From positions 1-15,255 of the forward strand of contig JAYVEP010000054.1 in NCBI GenBank assembly GCA_043749225.1: a DNA stretch of 15,255 nucleotides, given 5' to 3'. The notes under the pieces are model-generated. The model was not told where the DNA came from and did no database searches. It worked only from the letters and a program-made list of their open reading frames with translations. The first letter of the stretch is position 1, and each line of letters opens with the position of its first letter. The translations under genes and the position numbers were made by a program. Positions 1-7,600 of this stretch are shown piece after piece. Source of the DNA: JANXUC01 sp043749225 (GTDB lineage Bacteria > Acidobacteriota > Terriglobia > Terriglobales > Acidobacteriaceae).

Positions 1-6
1 CCTCTC

Positions 7-29
7 CGGCCGCCCCGCCCTGGCGGCCG
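7..29. other. GC-rich inverted repeat (hairpin) at window edge
   Basis: Positions 7-14 (CGGCCGCC) and 22-29 (GGCGGCCG) are perfect 8-base complements around a 7-base loop. Neither side has a clear T tract, so a rho-independent terminator is not supported in either direction. It may be the 3' end of a transcription unit lying outside the window, but that cannot be judged from here. Confidence 0.4.
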
Positions 30-48
30 TTACTTAAATGCTACGGGG

Positions 49-90
49 CGACAAAGTCTCGTTGCAGTTAATACGACATTTTCTCGTTGC
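49..90. repeat. Pair of 17-bp direct repeats, 25-bp period
   Basis: Positions 49-65 and 74-90 share the pattern CGACA-NNN-TCTCGTTGC, with 14 of 17 bases identical, and start 25 bases apart. Each copy has partial dyad character (for example GAC-AAA-GTC in the first). They lie beside a decayed insertion sequence and have no gene immediately next to them in the window. A tandem regulator-binding site or a remnant of mobile DNA are both possible; nothing here decides between them. Confidence 0.4.
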
Positions 91-190
91 ATCAACACAA
101 CGCTCTCGGGAAACTCTTCCCGATGTCCCATACACAGGCAACGTTTTGACGCCAAACACTCTCCGGCCCATTTTTAAGCAGAATCGCAAT

Positions 191-510
191 CTACTCCATG
201 ACCAGCCTGCTATCGACGCCGCGGGCCGCGCCAACCATTTTTTTTTTAAGCGCTTGCTCCAGGACACTGCCGCCCTCCGGCCCCGGCTCGCTCCACTGCG
301 CGAAGTAGGAATACACCGTTCGCCACTTCGGAAATTCATACGGCAGCATCCGCCACTGGCAACCACTCTTGAGCAGGTAGAGAACTCCGCAAAACACATC
401 GTACAGATCGATCGTGCGCGGCTTGGTCCGCCTGCGCACGGACTCTAACAACGGCAAATCTTCTCAAATTGTTCCTGGCTGATGTCGCTCCCGTAGGCTT
501 TCTTTCTCAT
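191..510 (-). pseudogene. IS5-family transposase remnant (N-terminal part, frameshifted and truncated)
   Basis: Reading the minus strand from ATG at 510, the product starts MRKKAYGSDISQEQFEKI and then runs into a stop in that frame. From about 455 the expected continuation, PLLESVRRRTKP, appears in another frame, which fits loss of one base near 455-456. The second part carries the typical IS5-family N-terminal (DUF4096-like) sequence with GCQWRMLP, FPKWRTVYSYF and the segment LLEQALKK-type ending, which becomes LEQALKKKMVGAAR here. It passes through a run of ten A on the coding strand (238-247) and stops at 191. The catalytic DDE part that should follow is missing, and no terminal inverted repeat pair could be recognised. 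The protein would be about 105 residues against roughly 250-280 for a complete element. It is therefore an inactive fragment. Family assignment is from recalled sequence resemblance. Confidence 0.8.
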
Positions 511-612
511 CCTTCCACTAGTATCTCGTTCCCCTCCTCCTAACGGTTTACTGGATCGTGAACACGCTCTTAGAGGTCGCGTGCGGAAGACCATAGTTGC
601 GGAAGTTCCCCT

Positions 613-632
613 TGCAACATTATGGTGTTGCA
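613..632. promoter_or_regulatory. Dyad-symmetric candidate operator upstream of the AraC-type gene
   Basis: TGCAACA (613-619) and TGTTGCA (626-632) are perfect 7-base inverted arms separated by 6 bases, giving a 20-bp dyad typical in size for a dimeric regulator. It lies about 140 bases before the AraC-type start and overlaps a possible -35 element (TTGCAC, 628-633). Autoregulation or control by another factor is inference. Confidence 0.35.
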
Positions 633-657
633 CCCTTTTCGCCTTGTGTGCTACCTT
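628..657 (+). promoter_or_regulatory. Possible promoter for the AraC-type regulator
   Basis: TTGCAC at 628-633 and TACCTT at 652-657 are separated by 18 bases, and the second box is preceded by TGC as in extended -10 promoters. The match of the -10 box is only moderate. The inferred leader would be about 105 nucleotides. No coding sequence is seen between 511 and 770. Confidence 0.25.
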
Positions 658-770
658 TCGCCCGACTAGGGTCGGTAACATACACGGCAGGCAATAAGCG
701 GCCGGATTCGAGTTTGGCTTAGCCAGGCCACAGCGAGCGGCCAGGGGATAGCGGCTTTGGAGGGCACACG

Positions 771-1793
771 ATGTCACGGCTGTTCTCAACCGAAATGCTG
801 CCGCCTTCGGATCGCATTGATGCGTGGCAATGGAATGCGGGGCAAATCTGTGGTGGTTGCCGGTTCCAGCTCCCAAAATCCTCGTTTCGCGGATCCATTG
901 AGAGCCGATACCTAGCGGGACTCCGACTGACACGATTCTCTTCCAGCCCTCTTTCATTCTGGAAATGGCCCTCGGACACGGTGACCCCGGAAAACCGGTG
1001 CTGTATCGTGATCACTCAGGTAGCAGGCATCCGGCGCTACCTGCAAAGCGGGAGCAGTGTACTGCTCAAGCCCGGGGATAGCACGGTAATTGACTCGGGG
1101 CAACCGTGGTCCTCGAGTTGCAACACAGAGTGCGCACGGCTTTATCTCCGCGTCCCGCGCTGGATGATGGAAGACCGCCTGCGATCTCGCGAGATTCCCA
1201 TTGCTCAACGGATTTATGGCGGGCGTGGGTTGGGAGCAACACTCTCCCGGTTATTCCAGTCTCTCTACGAAGAAGCGGAACGGATGAAAGCAGCAGAAAG
1301 CGCAGCCGCGCTGGACGCTTGTTTCGACATACTTGGCACCTGCATTGCCGGCAGAGGAGTGTCGTGTCAGCACAGTCCCGAGCTGCGCGGTCAAATACGC
1401 AGCTTCATTGACGCTCACCTGTCTGCCCCTACGCTTGGACCTGCGGAGATCGCGTCCGCCTTACATGTGTCCGTGCGCCATGTGCATCGAGTCTTTTCAC
1501 TTACGGGTCACACGACCGGAGATTACATCCGGTCGCGTCGCCTGGAACAATGCCGAGCTGATCTGGCAAGTCCTCGCCTGCGGGAAAGAACGATTACCGA
1601 GATCGCATTCTCATGGGGTTTCAGTGACTCGGCACACTTCAGCCACTCCTTCAGAAGTTGTTTTGGAATATCGCCACGCGCTTTTCGCGCCCGCACGATG
1701 GCAGAACGAAAGAACGGCATGAAACATGAGCCGGTGAGCGATTTTCTGCGAGCGGATAATGATTCCAAGTTCCGCTATTGCAGGCCCAACTAG
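771..1793 (+). CDS. AraC-family transcriptional regulator
   Basis: This 340-residue protein is a DNA-binding activator or repressor. The C-terminal 100 residues (about 205-308) hold the AraC/XylS double helix-turn-helix. The first helix-turn-helix lies near 224-246 (IASALHVSVRHVHRVF) and the second near 273-296 (ITEIAFSWGFSDSAHFSHSF), followed by the conserved FGISPRAFR tail. Residues about 40-190 resemble the cupin-like AraC-binding domain (AraC_binding_2, FeaR/OruR type), including LLKPGDSTVIDSG at 98-110. The effector is unknown. The start is supported by GGAGGG at 759-764, six bases before ATG. The gene converges on the oxidase/permease/receptor block with a 33-base gap and no visible terminator between them. 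Regulation of that block is a reasonable guess from position but is not shown. FeaR-like members respond to amines, which would suit the neighbour, but the similarity is too loose to name it. Confidence 0.88.
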   Translation: MSRLFSTEMLPPSDRIDAWQWNAGQICGGCRFQLPKSSFRGSIESRYLAGLRLTRFSSSPLSFWKWPSDTVTPENRCCIVITQVAGIRRYLQSGSSVLLKPGDSTVIDSGQPWSSSCNTECARLYLRVPRWMMEDRLRSREIPIAQRIYGGRGLGATLSRLFQSLYEEAERMKAAESAAALDACFDILGTCIAGRGVSCQHSPELRGQIRSFIDAHLSAPTLGPAEIASALHVSVRHVHRVFSLTGHTTGDYIRSRRLEQCRADLASPRLRERTITEIAFSWGFSDSAHFSHSFRSCFGISPRAFRARTMAERKNGMKHEPVSDFLRADNDSKFRYCRPN

Positions 1794-1826
1794 GACACTG
1801 CAAGTTGCCAGAAGAGGCGAAGGAGT

Positions 1827-3212
1827 TTAGTGCCGCCCGAGATATTCGGCCAGAAATGCGTCTTTGGGTTTCGCTCTACCTTGTTGGCCCGCCGCATCAA
1901 TGCGAAGGAATGCGTTCTGCATGTAGCGCGCAGCCAGCCAGCGCAGGGGCTCCGGCTCCCATGAAGGCGAGCGTCTTTGCGCGATCGGCAACCGACTAAG
2001 TTCGGTGCGGCGATCTGCGATGAGTTCCGCCAGAATTCTGCCTGTCAAATTGGTCGTAGAAACTCCCTGCCCGGTATAGCCGCGGGCGGTGGCAATCTTG
2101 GTTGCTGGATCGAACTTCGCCATCGGCATCCAGTCACGAGGCATGCCGACCGGGCCTCCCCACTGATGCGTGAACTTGACTCCTTTGAGCACCGGGAACC
2201 ACTCCACCACGGTTTCCTGAATGCGAGCGTGGGTTTCCGCGTGGCGGTCTTGCTCATCGCTGATTTTCGAGCCGAAACGATAGGGAGCGCCCCGACTGCC
2301 AAAGAGGATCCGGCCATCGGCCGTGCGTGTCAAATAGTCGACTGTGTAATTGCAGGAAGCGACGCTCTCACGGTTCCGCCAGCCGATCTCGTCCCATTGA
2401 CGTTCCGTGAGCGGTTCCGTCAAAACAATTAGTGAATATACGGGCAAAACGACTCGATGGAGTCGGGCGAGTCGCGTCAAATAGGATTCGCCGGCGAGAA
2501 CCACGGCCTTGCTTGCACGAATCTCGCCAGCCGGGGTCAAGAGACGAGGAGAAGGTTTACCCTCGAAATTCATGACCTCGGTGCGTTCATAAATGACGCC
2601 GCCTCGTTTCTCGATGGCGCGCGCAATTCCACGGACCAGGCGCCCCGGATGCACGCTCGCGTTTTCGGAAGCGTACAGCGCTCCGCAAGTATTTGTTACA
2701 CAAACTCGTTCTCGCGCCTGATCCGCACTCAGCAACTGGTATTGCTGGCCTAGGCCAAGTCTGCCATAGGCATCGAAGGCGGAACGTAGACTAGGGAGTT
2801 GATGCTCACCGCGAGCCAGGGTGAGAATTCCGCCCTTGTGAAAATGCGCGTCAATGCTTTCCTGCTGGCAGACTCGCGACACTTCATTGACCGCTCCATT
2901 CATCGCGACCATGAGCGCACGAGCCCGTTCACCACCGTACCGCTGCTCCAGCATTGCCGGTGTTACTGGAAACTTGGAAGAACACCAGCCACCATTCCGG
3001 CCGGAGGCGCCAAAGCCCACAATTTCCTTTTCGATAACCGCGACTTTCAGCCCGGGATCGGCGCAGAGCAGGTAGTACGCCGTCCACAGCCCGGTATATC
3101 CGCCGCCCAGTATCGCCACATCGACATCTATGGACTGTCCGAGCGCGGGCCGGGGTGTCAGGTCGTCGCCCGAGCTCTCAAGCCAGAAGCTGTATTTGGA
3201 GTAGTCGGTCAT
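1827..3212 (-). CDS. FAD-dependent oxidoreductase, DAO family (PuuB/OrdL-like amine or amino acid oxidase)
   Basis: This 461-residue flavoprotein probably oxidises an amine or amino acid in the cytoplasm. The N-terminal Rossmann fold carries GGGYTG at 36-41 (GxGxxG), followed by VAVIEKEIVGFGASGRNGG (about 58-75), the signature of gamma-glutamylputrescine oxidase-like members of the DAO family. A C-terminal FAD-contacting segment, GYTGQGVSTTNLTGRILAE, completes the fold. Full length matches family members of roughly 430-480 residues. I chose ATG at 3212. An upstream in-frame start at 3335 would add 41 residues that overlap the permease gene and look nothing like this family. The gene begins 10 bases after the permease stop, with only a weak ribosome-binding sequence, so translational coupling is likely. 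Context suggests it consumes whatever the permease imports. Substrate is not determinable here; glycine, sarcosine, gamma-glutamyl amine or D-amino acid oxidation are all possible. Confidence 0.85.
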   Translation of the reverse strand: MTDYSKYSFWLESSGDDLTPRPALGQSIDVDVAILGGGYTGLWTAYYLLCADPGLKVAVIEKEIVGFGASGRNGGWCSSKFPVTPAMLEQRYGGERARALMVAMNGAVNEVSRVCQQESIDAHFHKGGILTLARGEHQLPSLRSAFDAYGRLGLGQQYQLLSADQARERVCVTNTCGALYASENASVHPGRLVRGIARAIEKRGGVIYERTEVMNFEGKPSPRLLTPAGEIRASKAVVLAGESYLTRLARLHRVVLPVYSLIVLTEPLTERQWDEIGWRNRESVASCNYTVDYLTRTADGRILFGSRGAPYRFGSKISDEQDRHAETHARIQETVVEWFPVLKGVKFTHQWGGPVGMPRDWMPMAKFDPATKIATARGYTGQGVSTTNLTGRILAELIADRRTELSRLPIAQRRSPSWEPEPLRWLAARYMQNAFLRIDAAGQQGRAKPKDAFLAEYLGRH

Positions 3213-3222
3213 TGCTGGAAAC

Positions 3223-4590
3223 CTAAGTGGCAATATTTTCTGTCGCCAGGTCCGGTTGGCGATCAAGATCCCGCCGCCGGGAGGCGTGAATTGCGGCGCC
3301 CAACACCGCCCAGATTCCCAGCGCCAGCCATTCATGCCAAGTGAAGTGGCCGGGCACGAACGGAAGAAGCTTAACCAGAATCATGGCGGAAGTAACCAAT
3401 AGACCGAAGACTGCAGCGGCGCGGCGCAGCCCGCGAGGCTTCATGAGGTAATAGGCAAGACACGCGGCCATCCAGGTTACGCCCGCACTCAGGGCACCCA
3501 CTTCGAGGATGGGCACCAGCAAAGCCTCGCCGAGAAAAATTACCAGCCCGGTCGCGATTCCGATAGCGAGGATGGCGGTGGAAGGCGCCTGGCTTTTCGG
3601 GTGAACGTAGCTCATCCGCGGATTCAGGAGATTGCGGCGGCTCATGGCGTACAACATCCGTGAAGATGCGACCATGTTGGCATTAAACGCCTGCAACAGT
3701 CCGGCCAGAGCGGCTGCCAGGATGAGCACAACGATCCAGTGCGCGTGCAGGGCGCGTTCGAAGGCAAGGGCCATCGGGAACTGCTGGGAGCTGTTCAGAC
3801 TCTGCCACGGCGCCACGAATGAGGTTGCGGCGATCACAATCCAGAAGAATAGGAGACCGGCAAAGATAGTCATCAAAATAGCAACGGAAAAATTTCGCTC
3901 CTCGAAACCAGGGCTGGCTTCTTCGACGCACTTACCCACCGACTCAAAACCCGAGACCAGCCAAGGTACGATCTGCCAAACCAACAGTATGGATAAGAGC
4001 GGCGAATGACTGAACAGAGGATGGAAATTGGCTGCCGAGCCATGACTCGCGCCCGCCAGCGCGAAGATCATGACCAGCGTCAGGAACGTAAATGTGGTCG
4101 CCTTGCTCAATCGCGCGCTCGCCTGGACGCCCCGATAGTTCAACCAGGTCAGCGCAACTGTCAGGACAAGTCCCAACACCATGTGCGGCAAATAAACAGG
4201 ATAGCCACCAAGCCGGTAAAGTTCGATCGTATTCAGAGAGGGGAACAAGTATCCGCTGATGCGGCCCGCCGCCAAAGCTTCGAAGGGGCAGGTCAAGGAA
4301 TAGCCGAGAAAGGTCATCCAGCCGGTGGCAAAGCTAACGCTCGGCGGGAAAAACCGGGCGATGTAAGCGGCCTCCCCCGCGGCGTCCGGAATTTCTTTGA
4401 TGAGGTTGCCATAAACATATCCAATGGGCAGGAGCATCAGCGCTCCTCCGGTAAAGCCGAGAATAGCGCCAAGAGGACCGCCACGTTGCAGGATGTCGTC
4501 CATCACGACGAGCCACGCCGTCCCCACCATGACGCCGAAGGCCAGCGTAAAGTAGTCCACCAGTCGCAGCTTGTGTGCGAGCTTCGTCAT
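3223..4590 (-). CDS. APC-superfamily amino acid/amine permease
   Basis: This 455-residue inner membrane protein has about twelve hydrophobic segments, spread from residue 11 to about 440. The first helix region contains the unwound glycine-rich stretch typical of APC carriers (FGVMVGTAW, residues 18-26). It is followed by the conserved loop GEAAYIARFF (72-81), and a later helix carries WLVSGFESVGKCVEEA. Such carriers move amino acids or polyamines by proton or sodium coupling, or by exchange. The C-terminus is a short charged cytoplasmic tail. The ATG at 4590 is kept because the first membrane helix begins at about residue 11; no Shine-Dalgarno sequence is visible before it. It lies 64 bases after the TonB receptor and 10 bases before the FAD oxidase on the same strand, so the three may form one unit. 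Substrate is not identified; pairing with a PuuB-like oxidase favours an amine or amino acid. Confidence 0.88.
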   Translation of the reverse strand: MTKLAHKLRLVDYFTLAFGVMVGTAWLVVMDDILQRGGPLGAILGFTGGALMLLPIGYVYGNLIKEIPDAAGEAAYIARFFPPSVSFATGWMTFLGYSLTCPFEALAAGRISGYLFPSLNTIELYRLGGYPVYLPHMVLGLVLTVALTWLNYRGVQASARLSKATTFTFLTLVMIFALAGASHGSAANFHPLFSHSPLLSILLVWQIVPWLVSGFESVGKCVEEASPGFEERNFSVAILMTIFAGLLFFWIVIAATSFVAPWQSLNSSQQFPMALAFERALHAHWIVVLILAAALAGLLQAFNANMVASSRMLYAMSRRNLLNPRMSYVHPKSQAPSTAILAIGIATGLVIFLGEALLVPILEVGALSAGVTWMAACLAYYLMKPRGLRRAAAVFGLLVTSAMILVKLLPFVPGHFTWHEWLALGIWAVLGAAIHASRRRDLDRQPDLATENIAT

Positions 4591-4640
4591 AAAATTGGCT
4601 TAATTAAAAGAGCACGGGCGATGCTAGCACGACAACACCG

Positions 4641-4652
4641 CCCGCATGCGGG
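4641..4652. other. Perfect palindrome just after the TonB receptor stop codon
   Basis: CCCGCATGCGGG is a 12-base perfect palindrome two bases beyond the receptor stop. No T tract follows it in the direction of transcription, so it is not a convincing intrinsic terminator. It could be a weak mRNA processing or 3'-end protection element within a receptor-permease transcript, which is inference. Confidence 0.35.
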
Positions 4653-4654
4653 TC

Positions 4655-7600
4655 TTAGAATTCGTACCGGAGAGCAAATTCCATGACGCGAGGATTTGTG
4701 AGCAACCCCGTGTAATTTCCAAACGATTGTGGTACTTGCTGTAGTGACGCAATACAGTTGCAGGCACTTGTCAACGAGCCCACATTGAAGCGGTGCAGGT
4801 TGGGAACGTTATACACTCCCCAGCGGAACTGCACGGTCTGGCCTTCGAAGGTCAGCTTCCAGCGCTTGCTAAGCGCCATGTCCAGGCCAGCGTATCCATC
4901 TCCGCGAATCACGTTGCGGGAACCGCCTTCGCCCGGAAATGGATGCGCGAAAGCTTTAAACGCTGCGGCGGGATTGGCAAAAACGCTGACCGCTCCGGTT
5001 ACTGGATCGCGGTGATTGCCCGTCTGTACCGGACCGATTTTCTTGGCGATACCCTGCTCATCCCAGTTCGTCGCCCAGAAGTTGCCGTTGTCCACGGTAA
5101 ATGGGAATCCGCTGGTCCAGCGGGCCACACCAGAGAGTTCCCAGCCTCCAATAAAAGCGTCCAACAAACCACCAGCCCCGCTGGCGAAGCGCTTCCCTTT
5201 GCCGAAGGGTAGTTCCGCCATCCAGTTCGCGTTGATCTGATGGGTGGTATCAAAGTCCGACACACCCCGGCGCGAGTTCGGAGAGAAGGCGTTGGCCAGG
5301 CGCGTGCCCGGCGACCCTACGTTGCCGCTGGAACTCCAGCTTAGTCGCGTGGCTGCGGAAGTGAAGTCGATGGATCGGGAATAGGTGTAATTGAAATCAA
5401 ACTGAACTCCGTTGCTGAAATGCTTGCGTAACGTGGCTTGAAGGCCGTGATAGCTCGACTTTCCAATCGAACTCCAGGCAAACATGCTCGTCGCTTGATT
5501 GTTCAGATAATTGCCAGCCCCTCCCCCTTTTCCAGTGCATCCCGGACTTGTGCAGAAAGTGTACGGGCTGCCGGCCAGGTCGTCATTCAGACCGCCGTAG
5601 AGGTCAAGGTTCCCGATCCCAACCACCTCATTCCCCGGATAGGAGAGGTTTGGATCGTAGTAAAGATCGTAGACAGCCTGGATCAGCCCTGCGTTGCCGG
5701 GCGCGGCGGAGAAGCCGGAATAACTGGTGTAGTTGCTGGCGCCAAGTTGCAGTGGCGGCAGCAGATCATGCCAATAAGCGGCCGTCGGTCCTACCATGGC
5801 GTCGGTGACCACGCCGGGATTAATGCCGCCACCGGCGATCTGTGCCTGCGCCACCTTTGCCAACGCAGTGGCAGCCGCAAAATAGTCCACGCCCGTCTTT
5901 GGGTCAACGATGTCCAGCGGTTGCCGCATGTCACGCTGGGTCATGAGATTGTGCCCCAGACGTCCAACGTAGGCGAGTTGTAGGGACAGTCCCTTGGGCA
6001 TCTCGCGTCCAAGGGAAAAGTCGATGGCGTACGCGTAAGGCGTCTTGACGGAAGGGTCAACTCCCCAACTAATAGCCTGGTTGCCTGGCGGAGGGTTCAG
6101 CGGGGGCGGCGGAGGCTGGAAGAATTGCTGGTTGGCCGGGTCGGAGCAGTTATCGACTGGCCCGCAGACTGGAATCGTGTTGATGTTTGATATCCGGGGT
6201 ACGTGTGCGGCATCGTCGTAGCCCGGGGTGCAACAGAAGTTCTGGATGGTGGCGCCGAAACCGCCCGGCGGGTTTGCATCAAAGGTGCTGAGCATCTGCA
6301 TCCCCGCGCGATCGTAAACTTTGCTGAACCCGCCGCGGATGACAGTCTTGTCGGAATCGCCGAAAATGCTCTTCATCCAGCCGCTGCTGGCCCGGGGCGA
6401 ATAAGCGAAAGAGACGCGGGGCGAAAAGTCCGACTTCTCAAAGTTGTACCAGCCGGGTCCATGGTTCGCTGGCCCTCCCGGAACAAACGAAAGCAGCTTG
6501 ATGTTGTCGTATCCCATGCCTTGCTTCATGTTGCTGACAAGTTGGTTGAACTGCGTTCCGAGGTTCACATCGGGAGACGCCTGAAAACCGTTCACCTCCC
6601 ACGGCGGTGGGAACAACGACCAGCGAACGCCGTAGGTAAGAGTCAGGTTTGGCTTGACGCGCCAGGAGTCCTGTCCGTAGATCTCATACCATTCAAGGCC
6701 ATACTTCCGGTGGACGGGAGTGCCTTTGGGTAGCGGGTTTCCTTGCTTGTCGTAGTTGTAGTTCCCGACGATGTCGGAAACCATGCCCAGCAAACCCAGT
6801 ACCGGGTAATCGTAGGCAAAACTAGACGCGGGCTCGGGCTTGCCGATATTTATTGGGTCCAGGGGACTGCCGCCGCTGGTGTTGGCGAAGCCCGTCGGCG
6901 ACATCCAGTTCGTGGCCCCTTTCCCCAGGCTGAACGAATGTTCGAGGCTGATCCTCGGGTTCCGCACGATGCCTACGTTGCCGCCGAACTGCAAGGTGTG
7001 TGTCCCCTTCGTCCAGGATAGGTCGTCGCTAAGGTTGTTTACTGGCGTCTGGGCGCTATGGCTGTAGGCGATGCCCTGATTCAGGCCGTAGAATACGTTC
7101 CATTCCTGCTTCGTATTGCCAACAAAGCCAGTGCTTTGCCGCGTGAATCCCCAATGGAACGTATTGACCATCGTCGGCTTAAGAACGGCCGTGTACCCGA
7201 CCACAAATCCCTTGCTGTGGTCCACGATGGTAGTCTCCGGCGGCGCTCCGGGCAGGAAAGGAACCAGGGGGTTGCTCTTATTTTGTAACGCGCCGCGCCA
7301 GGAGAGAGCGTGCTTGCCGTCCGCCGTCAGGCGATAATCCAGTTTCGCGATAAAGACGTTGTTGTTCTCCTTCACAGGAGCGCGGAAGCGAAAGCCGGAA
7401 TAGTTGAGGCCATCGCCGACCGAGGGATCATTCGTCACAAACTTCCCGGTGCAGAACGTGGTGTCGAAATAGCCAGTGTGCTGAGGGTTTTCAATGGCCG
7501 GATTGATTCCCGTGTGATTCACGGGATCGAGGGCCATCAGATCAGATGGCAAGATAGTCGTGATCCCGCCGTTGACATCCGCATACTTGATGTTGCCCTG

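Noticed and set aside
30..131. 33-residue minus-strand reading frame starting at 131
   Set aside because: No ribosome-binding site, no recognisable family and position within decayed IS flanks; not supportable as a gene.
152..181. GAGAGTGTTTGG-like sequence resembling an IS terminal repeat on the minus strand
   Set aside because: It is in the same orientation as, not inverted to, the sequence near 555-575, and no matching partner or target duplication could be found.
3213..3335. 41-residue N-terminal extension of the FAD oxidase
   Set aside because: It overlaps the 3' end of the permease gene, and the extension has no family resemblance. ATG at 3212 gives the normal distance to the GxGxxG motif.
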